From NCBI RefSeq assembly GCF_000745315.1, contig NZ_JQNQ01000001.1, positions 1,860,001 through 1,924,000 on the forward strand: 64,000 nt of DNA, given 5' to 3'. The position numbers and the translations under genes are program-made. The stretch is from Salegentibacter sp. Hel_I_6 (GTDB lineage Bacteria > Bacteroidota > Bacteroidia > Flavobacteriales > Flavobacteriaceae). Below the pieces are notes generated by a model. It did no database searches. It was not told the origin of the DNA and saw nothing but the letters and a program-made list of their open reading frames with translations. Below are positions 44,124 to 53,396 of the stretch, one piece after another (position 1 is the first letter of the stretch; each line of letters starts with the position of its first letter).

Positions 44124-45704
44124 ATGGCAAAAGCAGACATTGATTTTGAAAAAGAACTCTGGGATGCGGCGAACGAATTACGCGGTGCGGTATCTGAGAA
44201 TAACTATAAAAACTACATCCTTCCTCTTGTTTTCGTAAAGCACCTTAGCGAACGCTATGAGGTGATTCGCGAGGAACTCAAGGAGCAACTTAATGATCCT
44301 GAGTCTGATTATTACACTACAGATACCGAGGAGATCAATTACGTTCTTGAAGACCGGGATGAATACCGTTCCCGGAATACATTTAAAATTCCTGAAACCG
44401 CTTCCTGGCAATTTTTAAAAGACAATGCAGAGCAGGATGATATCAAGGTGAAGGTAGATGATGCCTTTGATGTGATCCAGGAATTATTAACGGGATATAA
44501 CCCCCAGCTGGTGAATATTTTACCGCGGATCTTTGTGCGGAGTGAATTATCTCCCAAACAAACCGGCGGAATTATCAACCTGCTTTCCAAACCCAAATTT
44601 TCTGAAAAGGAAAATCCCGAAAGCGATATCCTGGGCCGCATCTATGAGTATTACATCGGCCGATTTGCAATGGCAGAAGGTTCGGGTGCTGGGCAGTTCT
44701 TTACGCCCGGTAGTATCGTAAGGCTGCTGGTGGAATTGCTTGAACCCTACAAAGGACGGATCTTTGATCCGGCTTGTGGAAGTGGCGGTATGTTTGTGCA
44801 GAGTTTGAAGTTCATCAAAGAACACGGCGGAAACAAAAAAGACATCGCGATCTACGGGCAGGAAATGACAGCACAGACCTTGCGATTGTGTCTTATGAAC
44901 CTGATGCTTCGTGACCTTTCGTTTGATATCAAACTGGGGAATTCCTTACTGGATGATAAATTCCCAAACCTGAAAGCCGACTATATTATTGCCAATCCGC
45001 CATTTAATGTGAGCAACTGGCACCCTGAAGATCTGCCCGATGGCGATCCCCGGTTATTTGGTCCCAAAGAAGAATTCACTACAGATGGCAGCGCCAATTA
45101 TATGTGGATGCAAACCTTCTGGCACCATTTAAGCGACACCGGTACTGCCGGAATTGTAATGGCAAACGGCGCGATGACCTCCAACAACAAGGGGGAGAAA
45201 AACGTGCGGCAGCATATGGTAGACAATTCTATGATAGATGCCATCGTGCGCCTGCCCGATAAGCTGTTCCTAACAACCGGAATCCCCGCCTGTCTTTTCA
45301 TCCTGAGCAAAAACCGCGATGGAAAAGACGGCACCCACCGCGAAAGAAATAACGAGCTCCTGTTCCTGGACGCCTCCAAAATGGGCACTATGGCCAGCAG
45401 AAAACTGCGGGTTTTTAGTGATGATGATATTAACCGAATTGCAGAAACCTACCACAAATGGAGAAACCGCGATGGAAATTACGAAGATGTTGATGGATTT
45501 TCCAAAGCAGCAACTATTACTGATGTCCAAAAACAAGATTACAAACTTACCCCGGGGATCTATGTAGGTACCGAAGCCGAAGAAGACGACGGGATTCCTT
45601 TTGAAGAAAAGATGGAGGGGCTTAAAGCCCAATTATTAATGCAGTTTGAAAAAGGGGAAGAATTGAAGGAAAAGATTAAGGCGAACTTTGATAAAATACT
45701 TTAG
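44124..45704 (+). CDS. hsdM: Type I restriction-modification DNA methyltransferase subunit HsdM
   Basis: 526 residues. N-terminal helical domain (DIDFEKELWDAANELRGAVSENNYKNYILPLVFVKHLSERYE) then the N6-adenine methyltransferase core: motif I FDPACGSGGM (Asp215 region) and catalytic motif IV NPPF (291-294), with SNWHPEDLPDGDPRLFG and IVMANGAM.SNNKGEKNVRQ typical of HsdM. With HsdS it methylates the recognition site; with HsdR it restricts unmodified DNA. Visibly less AT-rich than the genes on either side. It is separated from hsdS by about 6.5 kb of inserted genes. Confidence 0.95.
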   Translation: MAKADIDFEKELWDAANELRGAVSENNYKNYILPLVFVKHLSERYEVIREELKEQLNDPESDYYTTDTEEINYVLEDRDEYRSRNTFKIPETASWQFLKDNAEQDDIKVKVDDAFDVIQELLTGYNPQLVNILPRIFVRSELSPKQTGGIINLLSKPKFSEKENPESDILGRIYEYYIGRFAMAEGSGAGQFFTPGSIVRLLVELLEPYKGRIFDPACGSGGMFVQSLKFIKEHGGNKKDIAIYGQEMTAQTLRLCLMNLMLRDLSFDIKLGNSLLDDKFPNLKADYIIANPPFNVSNWHPEDLPDGDPRLFGPKEEFTTDGSANYMWMQTFWHHLSDTGTAGIVMANGAMTSNNKGEKNVRQHMVDNSMIDAIVRLPDKLFLTTGIPACLFILSKNRDGKDGTHRERNNELLFLDASKMGTMASRKLRVFSDDDINRIAETYHKWRNRDGNYEDVDGFSKAATITDVQKQDYKLTPGIYVGTEAEEDDGIPFEEKMEGLKAQLLMQFEKGEELKEKIKANFDKIL

Positions 45705-45863
45705 ATTGGAAAAGTGGCCGTATAAAATATCCTCACTTGTTCATTTTTCTGAAGCGTTCACAATTTGCAAGCAAGCAAGAAAAATGAGCAGAGAATATTT
45801 AGGGCAAATAAACCATAGAAAGAATACATCTAGTGCCCTGTGGGCTATAAGACCATTAGATTT

Positions 45864-46634
45864 ATGAGTACCATATTTACAGATGATTTTTTAATTGCTC
45901 TGTCCAACTGGCAAAAAGGCTGGAGAGAAAATCAAGATAAAAGAAGAGTGATAGCTGACGAGGTTGTATTACAATGTCAGAATTTACCTTTAAAATTTAA
46001 AAGTGTAATTGAACCTTGTTATAGAAAGAGATTTATTAACAAAGGAGAGGTTACACCTATTTTAACTAATCAAGATGGCTTCTTTGAAGGGATTGCAAGT
46101 TGGTCAATAGACATAGATGAAACAAAAAAATTTAAGGGAATACATAGGCCTGACACCAAATTTGTAATGCTTTTTAAACATATTCCTATTCCTGAAGAAA
46201 TAGTTTTAAACATAATGGAATTATGGAATGATGAAGAATTTGTAGAAACTGCAGAAAAATTTAAAAAAGAAAATCCAGATTTAGCGAAGCCTATTTTTCA
46301 TTTCAGAGATCGCCAAAAAGAGGTGATTTTGAGATCTACATTAAAAGCAAATGAAATAGAAGATATTGTTGGAGCCTCAAGTTCATTTGAAGAATTGTGT
46401 ACTATCGCAGAAATTCCTCAGGAAAACAGAGAAGAATTATCAAAAAAATTTGCTAAAACAGGGATTCCAATAGAAGTCTCAACTTTTACAGGTAGAAATA
46501 TTACTAAAAGTTCCCTATTGAAAACTCTTGAAAAATTTAATGATAAGTTGCAGAGTGCAGAAAGCAATAGAACTCTATATGATTTTTCTAATGCTTCAGT
46601 TCCACATAAAGATGATTTAAAACACAAATTGTAA
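45864..46634 (+). CDS. Unknown protein within the restriction locus
   Basis: 256 residues from ATG 45864 (MSTIFTDDFLIALSNWQKGWRENQDKRR); the frame is open to a GTG at 45840. No signal peptide or membrane segment; mixed alpha/beta with WSIDIDETKKFKGIHRPDTKFVMLFKHIPIPEEIVLNIMELW in the middle and an acidic helical C-terminus. I do not recognise a family. It is the first insert between hsdM and hsdS and shares their strand, so a defence-linked role is possible but not shown. Confidence 0.5.
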   Translation: MSTIFTDDFLIALSNWQKGWRENQDKRRVIADEVVLQCQNLPLKFKSVIEPCYRKRFINKGEVTPILTNQDGFFEGIASWSIDIDETKKFKGIHRPDTKFVMLFKHIPIPEEIVLNIMELWNDEEFVETAEKFKKENPDLAKPIFHFRDRQKEVILRSTLKANEIEDIVGASSSFEELCTIAEIPQENREELSKKFAKTGIPIEVSTFTGRNITKSSLLKTLEKFNDKLQSAESNRTLYDFSNASVPHKDDLKHKL

Positions 46635-46683
46635 GCTACAGGCCAGTAGCCAAAACTGCTAAAAACAAAGGTGCTTAAACCTG

Positions 46684-46772
46684 TCTCAAATCGAAAGCCT
46701 GTTCGCTTGCAATGTCTGATCGTCCTAAAGACAATAACGTTCGCCAGTTCGCAATGTTTTTTTACGGGACGT
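46684..46772. repeat. Recurrent palindromic intergenic sequence, copy 2
   Basis: TCTCAAATCGAAAGCCTGTTCGCTTGC, then GTC-CTAAA-GAC where copy 1 has GTCC-TGC-GGAC, then AACGTTCGCC..TTCGCA and a T-run with ACGGGACG. Lies between the unknown gene and the DUF4238 gene, 22 bp before the latter's start. Confidence 0.5.
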
Positions 46773-46793
46773 GTTTATTAATTAAATGAAAAT

Positions 46794-47780
46794 ATGGCAG
46801 AAAATTTAGTCAAGAGGCAACATTTTGTTCCAAGAACATATTTAAAACATTTCGGCGAAAAGCAAGGACAAGATTACTTTCTTAATGTCCTGAAAGCTGA
46901 CTCAACTGACAAGGGAGACATTTTTAAAGCAAACATTAAAAATATTGCTTTAGAGAAAGATTTGTATACTCTCCCTGGAGTAACTGTTCAACAGAAAATG
47001 GCCATTGAAAAGTTTTACTCAGATGAAATTGAGACCCATTATGACACCATCTATGGAATTCTTACTAATCCAGAAAAAAGCGAAATTACAGATAGAGAGA
47101 GAAGGTTAATTATATCTACAGTTGTCACGATGTATTATCGGACAACGAAATGGGTGAATGCCAGCCGGGATTTAATGGGAAGAGCTTTTAAAATGGCTTT
47201 TCAACTTTGTGAACGTACCGGGTCTGATACCTTTCAGTTTGATGGGATAGAACTTTCAATAAAGGGAAAAACTCTCGAAGAATTCACGAAGGATTTTAAC
47301 AACAAAAGACAGCCAGGTATGGTAATGACTCAATTAGAGGTGGCTCTAAACTTAATTGAGTTAAGAATCAAAAGCGATACTATTTCTGTAATAAAAATAA
47401 ATAAAGAAAATCTGAAACTTGTCACTAGTGATAATCCTGTGATTGCAACAAATAATCCAGAAAATAAAAGATTTATGCCTTTTGATACTTCTAATATTCT
47501 AAAACTTCCTTTAGATTCAAAACACATACTTATGCTTATGCCTGATTGCCCAAAGGATCTTCAAAATCGAGTTTTTAGAAGAATTTCTACATCTCCTTTT
47601 GCTGAACTGGAAAAACTAACTTCAACTCATTCACAAATGGCGAACTCAGAAAGATTTATGTTTGGGTCTAAAACTGCTCTCGAGTCTTATTTGGATTTAA
47701 AAGAAGAATCTGAAAGACCATTGAAAGATGGTGAAAAAATGAAAGATGTGTTTTCCAACTTAAGAGATTTAGGTCTATAA
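46794..47780 (+). CDS. DUF4238 domain protein
   Basis: 328 residues starting KRQHFVPRTYLKHFGEKQGQDYFLNVLKAD, the characteristic opening of DUF4238 (…HYVPq.yLr.F). Other family blocks: MAIEKFYSDEIETHYDTI, LIISTVVTMYYRTTKW, LVTSDNPVIATNNPENKRFMPFDTSNILKLPLDSKHILMLMP. DUF4238 proteins are widespread in accessory regions and often near restriction or defence genes; no activity is established. The intergenic sequence after it (47793-47847) recurs before hsdS. Confidence 0.8.
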   Translation: MAENLVKRQHFVPRTYLKHFGEKQGQDYFLNVLKADSTDKGDIFKANIKNIALEKDLYTLPGVTVQQKMAIEKFYSDEIETHYDTIYGILTNPEKSEITDRERRLIISTVVTMYYRTTKWVNASRDLMGRAFKMAFQLCERTGSDTFQFDGIELSIKGKTLEEFTKDFNNKRQPGMVMTQLEVALNLIELRIKSDTISVIKINKENLKLVTSDNPVIATNNPENKRFMPFDTSNILKLPLDSKHILMLMPDCPKDLQNRVFRRISTSPFAELEKLTSTHSQMANSERFMFGSKTALESYLDLKEESERPLKDGEKMKDVFSNLRDLGL

Positions 47781-47792
47781 AAAACTACGTTC

Positions 47793-47847
47793 AATAATGA
47801 ATAACGCAAATTGTAAAATACCTCTCAAAAATGGCATTCTTGACTAC
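47793..47847. repeat. Short intergenic repeat, copy 1 (before SIR2 gene)
   Basis: The 55-bp stretch with ACGCAAATTGTAAAATACCT, CTCAAAAATGGCATTCTTGA and CTAC is matched at 52116-52170 with a few differences. Both copies lie shortly before a new gene in the restriction locus (SIR2-like gene here, hsdS there). Confidence 0.6.
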
Positions 47848-47930
47848 CTTTAAAATTAAGTATTTAACTGATAATTTTAAGTTCCCAAGCCGCAACTTGT
47901 GTAAATCGGGACTTTAGTAACAAAATTCTA

Positions 47931-49676
47931 ATGAACGACAATATAAATTCAATAGCGTTTTCCGTTTATTCTAATAAAGGAATTTATGCACTTTTGTTAG
48001 GTTCTGGAATATCTAGAAATTCTGGGATTCCAACCGGATGGGAAATAGTTTTAGATTTGATCAATAAATTAGCCATTCTAGAAGAGGAAGACTGCGGCCC
48101 AAATCCTGATGAATGGTTTATTCAGAAGTATAATCAAGAGCCCGATTATTCCACAATTTTAGAAAAACTAGCTGCAACACCAACTGAAAGGCTCAATATT
48201 CTTAAACCATATTTTGAACCATCTCAAGAAGAAATTGAGGAAGGACTGAAACAACCTACTACTGCTCATAAACAGATAGCAAAGCTCGTTCAGGCTGGAT
48301 ATATAAAAATCATTATTACAACAAATTTTGATAGACTTTTAGAAAAAGCATTGAGAGAAATTGAGGTAGAACCTATTGTAATAAATCATCCTGACGATAT
48401 TGACGGGGTTTTACCAATAGTTCATACCAAAATTGTTATACTAAAACTTAACGGAGACTATTTAGATTCAAGATTTCTAAACACAAAAACTGAGTTAAAT
48501 GAATATAACGAAAAATTAAAAGGTTTTGCTGTAAGAATAATAGATGAATTTGGAATTATTACTTGTGGATGGTCGGCTAAATGGGATAATGGATTAGTTA
48601 ACTTATTTAAACAATCATCAAATTTCAGATTTAATAGCTTTTGGACATTTATACATAAATGTAATAAGGAACTCGAGGAATTAGCAACATTGAGGAAGGG
48701 AAAAACTATTCAAATTGAAAATGCAGATGATTTTTTCACCGAATTATATGAGAAAATAAATTCACTAGAATTATTGGATAAATCTAACCCTATAAGTGAA
48801 GAAATTGCTATTGCAAGAATAAAAAAATATGTAGCAAGTGAGGATCATAGAATAAAATTCAATGATTTATTACAAGACCAAATAAAACCATTGCTTGATC
48901 TTTTAGAGAAGAATAATTTTTCTAAAATTCAACCAACCCAATCAGACCTTCAACCTATTCTTCTAAAACACCAATCTAAACTAGAAAGTTTCCTTCCAAT
49001 CCTTATAAATGCCGTTTATTGGAGTAAAACCTATCATAATAAGATTGTTACCAACATTTTGAAAAGAGTGGCTTTACCTCAAAAGATAGAGGGGCACTTT
49101 TATAGGGATAGTGTAAATTTTCAATATTTTCCTGCACTGGCAATATTTTATTCAATTGGTATTGCAGCGATTAAGAATGAGAAATACGAGTTATTAAAGG
49201 ACTGTTTTTATCTTAAAATACCTGATGAAGTTAAAGGAAGAGATAGAATTTTCTTAATTGAGAAAGTTAATTCTTCGATTATTGATAAAGAATTATTTAA
49301 TCAAATTATCGGTATGAATTACAAAACTCCTATTAGTACTTATTTACATAAATTTCTAAATCCAATGTTTAATGAAATTATATATGATGAAGAAGAATAT
49401 GATGAAATATTCACTATTGTAGAGTATTTGATTTCTTTAAACTATATGTTTTTTATTAAAGATGGATATAGAGCTAACTGGGCACCGTGGGGAGAATATG
49501 TTTGGAAAAAAAGTCACTATAAAAAAACCTTATTAGATGAATTTTTAGAAAATGCTACCCTAGAGAAAAATAGTTGGAAGCCAATAAAAGAGGGTTTCTT
49601 TGATAATAATTATGAAAATTTTTTAGCTACCAAAGCAAAACTTGAGGAATTCCTGAAAAAAATCCATATTTTTTAA
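47931..49676 (+). CDS. SIR2-like domain protein (defence-type), catalytic His replaced
   Basis: 581 residues. N-terminal SIR2-like NAD-binding domain (~15-260): YALLLGSGISRNSGIPTGWEIV, IIITTNFDRLLEKAL (Asn132), KLNGDYLDSRFLNTKTELNEYNE, GIITCGWSAKWD. In active relatives the third block reads KLHGDY; here residue 174 is Asn (AAC) not His, which may abolish NAD hydrolysis or reflect a binding-only role. The C-terminal ~320 residues are helical and unassigned. SIR2-like proteins deplete NAD+ during phage infection in several defence systems. It sits inside the type I restriction locus next to a membrane-protein gene. Confidence 0.8.
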   Translation: MNDNINSIAFSVYSNKGIYALLLGSGISRNSGIPTGWEIVLDLINKLAILEEEDCGPNPDEWFIQKYNQEPDYSTILEKLAATPTERLNILKPYFEPSQEEIEEGLKQPTTAHKQIAKLVQAGYIKIIITTNFDRLLEKALREIEVEPIVINHPDDIDGVLPIVHTKIVILKLNGDYLDSRFLNTKTELNEYNEKLKGFAVRIIDEFGIITCGWSAKWDNGLVNLFKQSSNFRFNSFWTFIHKCNKELEELATLRKGKTIQIENADDFFTELYEKINSLELLDKSNPISEEIAIARIKKYVASEDHRIKFNDLLQDQIKPLLDLLEKNNFSKIQPTQSDLQPILLKHQSKLESFLPILINAVYWSKTYHNKIVTNILKRVALPQKIEGHFYRDSVNFQYFPALAIFYSIGIAAIKNEKYELLKDCFYLKIPDEVKGRDRIFLIEKVNSSIIDKELFNQIIGMNYKTPISTYLHKFLNPMFNEIIYDEEEYDEIFTIVEYLISLNYMFFIKDGYRANWAPWGEYVWKKSHYKKTLLDEFLENATLEKNSWKPIKEGFFDNNYENFLATKAKLEEFLKKIHIF

Positions 49677-49722
49677 AAAATACTATTTCACACTAAGATG
49701 TATAAATACAATTGTAGTTCAG

Positions 49723-49780
49723 TCTCAATTCCTGTGAACAATCAAACTCGCTAGCTCGCTCTATTTTTATACGCGATGGT
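49723..49780. repeat. Recurrent palindromic intergenic sequence, copy 3 (short)
   Basis: TCTCAATTCCTGTGAACAATCAAACTCGCTAGCTCGCT then a T-rich tail and ACGCGATGG; aligns with the right half of the copy at 41862-41948 (GGACAATCAAACTTGCCTGCTCGC). Ends ~20 bp before the next gene. Confidence 0.45.
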
Positions 49781-49800
49781 AGCATAAGCAAAAAATTTGA

Positions 49801-50760
49801 ATGAAAATAAATTACATAGTTGAAATTTGTGTAGCAATTGATATTGCAATTTTAGGCATTGCATACCCAATTATTGTTGATAAGATTTCCAATATTGGTG
49901 ATAGATATAAATCGAACTACTTATCTGTTCTGTTTAATAGAGAAATTCCACAAAGGCCAGTTATTTTAAGCTTTAGAGAAGAAAGAATAGAATTGTCCAT
50001 CTTTCAGTTAGCATTATATGTAACGATTATTTCTTTCTTATTCCTAATATTTCCAATTGAACCACCTTTTGGATGGGATAATTTTTTTATTAATAATTCA
50101 GCAAAGCTTGTAGTGTTTATCTTAACTACGATTTTGACTATTTTATTCTTTCAATGGTTGAATAAGATTGTTCTTTATAATGGTAAACCAACTTCATTGT
50201 TAAGCTATATAATTAAAAAATATAAAATGCTTAATAAGGAATCTTTAGGTAAACAGTATTTTTTAAAAACAATAAACGAATTTACTTTTTATGCGATAGA
50301 AAAACAGGATGAACATTTACAAAAGACATTACTTGAATTTTACTATAGCGAATTCTCGTTAATTAGGAAAAATCACGATAAGTCAAAACCATTGATTTAT
50401 CCAGCAGACTTGTATTCAATGGTACATAAGTTAAATGTACAATTAGCAAATAGTAGTAACCTCAAACTTCCAGCAATAGAGCACAGAGCGGTAAGCGGTT
50501 GGTGGTTACTTGGAGAAGATTTTGAAGAAATTCCTATTTCTGAAGAAACATACAATTGGCTTTGGAGTAATTTGTATGTTATCTGTGACAATGAGAAATT
50601 TGTAAAAATGTATTGGTCGAATGCTCATCAATATTTTGATTTTAGATTAGGAGCAATCCCCGAAGACTATGATTTTGAATATAAAAAGGTCAAAAACAAA
50701 AAAGGGTTAAAAAGAGAAGAAAAGAGAGAAGGATTTTCCTCGAGTTCCATTATGCATTAG
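49801..50760 (+). CDS. Membrane protein, N-terminal half of a frameshifted gene
   Basis: 319 codons. Three hydrophobic segments (VEICVAIDIAILGIAYPIIV; SIFQLALYVTIISFLFLIFPI; LVVFILTTILTILFFQWL) then a soluble region (KYKMLNKESLGKQYFLKTINEFTFYAIEKQDEHL...). The last ~20 codons (EEKREGFSSSSIMH) look like out-of-frame coding: from about 50735 the -1 frame continues as EFHYALGGLLLYRNQYNTLKY into the next ORF without a stop. So 49801-52103 was probably one gene of about 765 codons. It follows the SIR2-like gene and may be its partner. Confidence 0.6.
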   Translation: MKINYIVEICVAIDIAILGIAYPIIVDKISNIGDRYKSNYLSVLFNREIPQRPVILSFREERIELSIFQLALYVTIISFLFLIFPIEPPFGWDNFFINNSAKLVVFILTTILTILFFQWLNKIVLYNGKPTSLLSYIIKKYKMLNKESLGKQYFLKTINEFTFYAIEKQDEHLQKTLLEFYYSEFSLIRKNHDKSKPLIYPADLYSMVHKLNVQLANSSNLKLPAIEHRAVSGWWLLGEDFEEIPISEETYNWLWSNLYVICDNEKFVKMYWSNAHQYFDFRLGAIPEDYDFEYKKVKNKKGLKREEKREGFSSSSIMH

Positions 50761-50858
50761 GAGGTCTATTACTGTACAGAAATCAGTATAATACTTTAAA
50801 GTATATACTTAATTATTCACAATCCATACCACCAAAATTTGTTTTACTACCAGAAACG

Positions 50859-52103
50859 ATGACAGAAATTTTTGGGTGGTTCGAAGAGTTTAGGAATGAA
50901 TTTAAACATCGTAAGACCCCTATAGATATTAAATTCTATTTTCCTGAATTAGATAATTTAGGAAATAGAAGACAAGTCAATTATTGGATATGTTGTTATT
51001 TAACAGTCCTATTTTTACGTCAATGGACACTTCATAAACATTTTACTTTTCAAAATTTTACGGATCTTCCTAATTTACCCAATAATGTTGTTGAATTAAA
51101 TAACTGGTTAGCCACTGTTTCATACTTTGAAAATTGTCTTATTGATGTATTAGCTAATGAAGAGCTAATTAAAATATTAGGTTTTACAGATATAATCTCT
51201 AAGAAGAGAGATGAAATTAGTGATTTTTCAAAAACTTTAAAGGAAGAAATCACAAATAAAATTGGACAAGAAAAATTAAATGCACCATTATCTGAAGATA
51301 AAATTCAAAACTTTGAAAATAGATCAAATGAAATAATCTCAAGTGCTTTTAAAAGCTATGACAGTATATTCATAGAATTAGATGATAAAGAAAAAGATGA
51401 TGAGTTAAAGCTTACAGTTACAGGTGGACAAACTTTGATGTCAAAAGCAGCTTTTACGGATAATGATATACCTCATTTGAACTACGACTCAATTTTCGCT
51501 AGCCAGGTTTCCAGAAATAGTGTAAAGCGATTTATTCCAAACTCATTTTTAATTTCAAGAACGAGACGTTATTTACTTAATAAGGATAACATTGTTGAAG
51601 GTTTGAATAGATTGATTGACAACAATCCAGAAATTGTTATTGTAGCAGTAAATGCCGGTTTTCGTTTAATAGAAATTTTGAAAGTATATGAACCTATAAC
51701 GAAATATATTCCTTCTACCGAATATAAAATACAAGACATAATATATGTTCTAAATAAATCTGACCTTCCTGCTATCGAACATAGAGATATTTCAGAACAA
51801 GAAAAAACTGACAGTCAACTAAAATTAATAAATGAGGATTTAAAAATTTATACTTCAATAATTGACATTAGTAAGCCAGAAAATGAAAAGGTTAAAGAAA
51901 AATGGGAAAGTAAGGAATTTAAAGATAATTCTGAAGTACAAGTTCAAATCACAGTCGCATTTTTGGCTATAATTTATTGGAGAAAAGAAAGAGATATTGT
52001 GCAAATTGGACTATCATCTGAATATAAAGAACAAGGGATTGAAAATACTGTGGATGAGATTAAACCATTGAAAAAGTCTTCAAAAAAAAATAAAAAAAAA
52101 TAA
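50859..52103 (+). CDS. Membrane-linked protein, C-terminal half of a frameshifted gene
   Basis: 414 codons from an internal ATG; the frame is open back to ~50720, joining the upstream half (see that entry). Entirely soluble: an aromatic-rich part (GWFEEFRNEFKHRKTPIDIKFYFPEL...YWICCYLTVLFLRQW), a helical middle and a strongly lysine-rich end (KPLKKSSKKNKKK). A short phrase LPAIEHR occurs in both halves (around 50476 and 51769), perhaps by chance. No family recognised. AT-rich like its neighbours. Confidence 0.6.
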   Translation: MTEIFGWFEEFRNEFKHRKTPIDIKFYFPELDNLGNRRQVNYWICCYLTVLFLRQWTLHKHFTFQNFTDLPNLPNNVVELNNWLATVSYFENCLIDVLANEELIKILGFTDIISKKRDEISDFSKTLKEEITNKIGQEKLNAPLSEDKIQNFENRSNEIISSAFKSYDSIFIELDDKEKDDELKLTVTGGQTLMSKAAFTDNDIPHLNYDSIFASQVSRNSVKRFIPNSFLISRTRRYLLNKDNIVEGLNRLIDNNPEIVIVAVNAGFRLIEILKVYEPITKYIPSTEYKIQDIIYVLNKSDLPAIEHRDISEQEKTDSQLKLINEDLKIYTSIIDISKPENEKVKEKWESKEFKDNSEVQVQITVAFLAIIYWRKERDIVQIGLSSEYKEQGIENTVDEIKPLKKSSKKNKKK

Positions 52104-52115
52104 AAGCCAAGTGCT

Positions 52116-52170
52116 AACGATGAATATTACAAATTGCTGGATACCTCTCAAAAATAGCATTTTGAACTAC
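52116..52170. repeat. Short intergenic repeat, copy 2 (before hsdS)
   Basis: Carries TTACAAATTGCTGGATACCT and CTCAAAAATAGCATTTTGAA, matching 47793-47847. hsdS starts 17 bp further on. The two copies bracket the SIR2-like and membrane genes, as would the edges of an inserted module. Confidence 0.6.
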
Positions 52171-52187
52171 AATTTAAACAACAACTA

Positions 52188-53396
52188 ATGCCGGAGAATT
52201 GGAAAACATATAGATTAGAAGATCTTACAACAAGGATTACAGTAGGGTTCGTTGGATCAATGGCTCAGGAATATGTTGAAGATGGCATCCCTATGCTGAG
52301 GAGTCAAAATATTAAGCCTTTTTGTTTGGATTATGGCAACCTAAAATATATTTCTCCCAAATTTCACGAGAAAATTAGGAAATCAAGTTTAAAGAAAGAT
52401 GACGTTGCGATTGTGAGAACAGGGAATCCTGGCACCGCTTGCGTCATACCTGAAGGAATACCTGATTTAAATTGTTCAGATCTTGTAATTGCTACACCTG
52501 ATAAATCTAAAATAGATCCTCACTTCCTAAGTTTTTATTTCAACTCAATAGCCAGAAATTATATTAGTTCGGAATTAGTAGGAGCAGTCCAACAGCATTT
52601 TAATGTCAGTTCTGCTAAGAAAATGGAAATTAAACTTCCAGAAATAGAGGAACAGTATAAGATCGTTTCCATTCTTAAAGGTATTCAAGACAAGATCGAT
52701 CTCAACCTCCAAATGAACGAAACCCTGGAAGAAATGGCAATGGCTCTATACAAGCACTGGTTTGTTGATTTTGGACCTTTTCTGGATGGAGAGTTTATTG
52801 ATGTTGAATTTTTCGGGATTAATCGCCCGCTTAACATTCCAGAAAAATTTGAAGTCGTTAATCTTAAAGGGATTATTAATCGTTTTAAATCAAAAAACAA
52901 ATACAATCAGAAAAACGTTTTTCCAGAAGGAAAAGTTCGTGTGTTTGATCAATCCTCTTCTCGGATTTTAGGATTCCACAACAACGAACCCGATTTTGAG
53001 GTTACATCTAATATCCCTTTTTTAATATTTGGTGATCACACTTGTAGGATGGAACTTGTTTCTGAAAACTTTTCAGTAGGGCCTAACTTGATTCCCTTTA
53101 AACCCAAAAATTTTGAATTAACTTATTTGATGTATTTAGGTTTAGTCGACAAGGTAAAAATGAATGACTACAAACGTCATTGGTCAGAGCTTATGCTTCA
53201 TCAATTAGTTATTCCAAAAGACCTCAATGTTGTGAAAAAATTTAATGTTCAAGTTCGAGATAATTTCAATTTAATCTATCAGAACGAAATACAAAACCAA
53301 ACCCTAACCAAACTCCGCGACACCTTATTGCCAAAACTTATCAGCGGGGAAGTCCGCGTGAAAGACGTGGAGAAAACCTTATCTGAAGTCTTATGA
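52188..53396 (+). CDS. hsdS: Type I restriction specificity subunit HsdS
   Basis: 402 residues. Two target-recognition domains: ENWKTYRLEDLTTRITVGFVGSM...IPMLRSQNIKPFCLDYGNLKYISPKF (first, with conserved region after QHFNVSSAKKMEIKLPEIEEQYKIVSILKGIQDKIDLNLQMNETLEEMAMALYKHWFVDF) and ...IPFLIFGDHTCRMELVSENFSVGPNLIPF (second, ending NQTLTKLRDTLLPKLISGEVRV). The helical spacers set the distance between half-sites. The final codons overlap hsdR (ATGA). Confidence 0.93.
   Translation: MPENWKTYRLEDLTTRITVGFVGSMAQEYVEDGIPMLRSQNIKPFCLDYGNLKYISPKFHEKIRKSSLKKDDVAIVRTGNPGTACVIPEGIPDLNCSDLVIATPDKSKIDPHFLSFYFNSIARNYISSELVGAVQQHFNVSSAKKMEIKLPEIEEQYKIVSILKGIQDKIDLNLQMNETLEEMAMALYKHWFVDFGPFLDGEFIDVEFFGINRPLNIPEKFEVVNLKGIINRFKSKNKYNQKNVFPEGKVRVFDQSSSRILGFHNNEPDFEVTSNIPFLIFGDHTCRMELVSENFSVGPNLIPFKPKNFELTYLMYLGLVDKVKMNDYKRHWSELMLHQLVIPKDLNVVKKFNVQVRDNFNLIYQNEIQNQTLTKLRDTLLPKLISGEVRVKDVEKTLSEVL

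Noticed and set aside
41862..49780. Integron gene cassettes with attC sites
   Set aside because: Palindromic intergenic motifs recur, but clear RYYYAAC/GTTRRRY cores and an integrase are absent; kept only as an unexplained repeat.
50690..50720. Programmed -1 ribosomal frameshift in the membrane gene
   Set aside because: The A-rich stretch does not place a canonical X XXY YYZ heptamer in the zero frame, and no downstream pseudoknot is evident.
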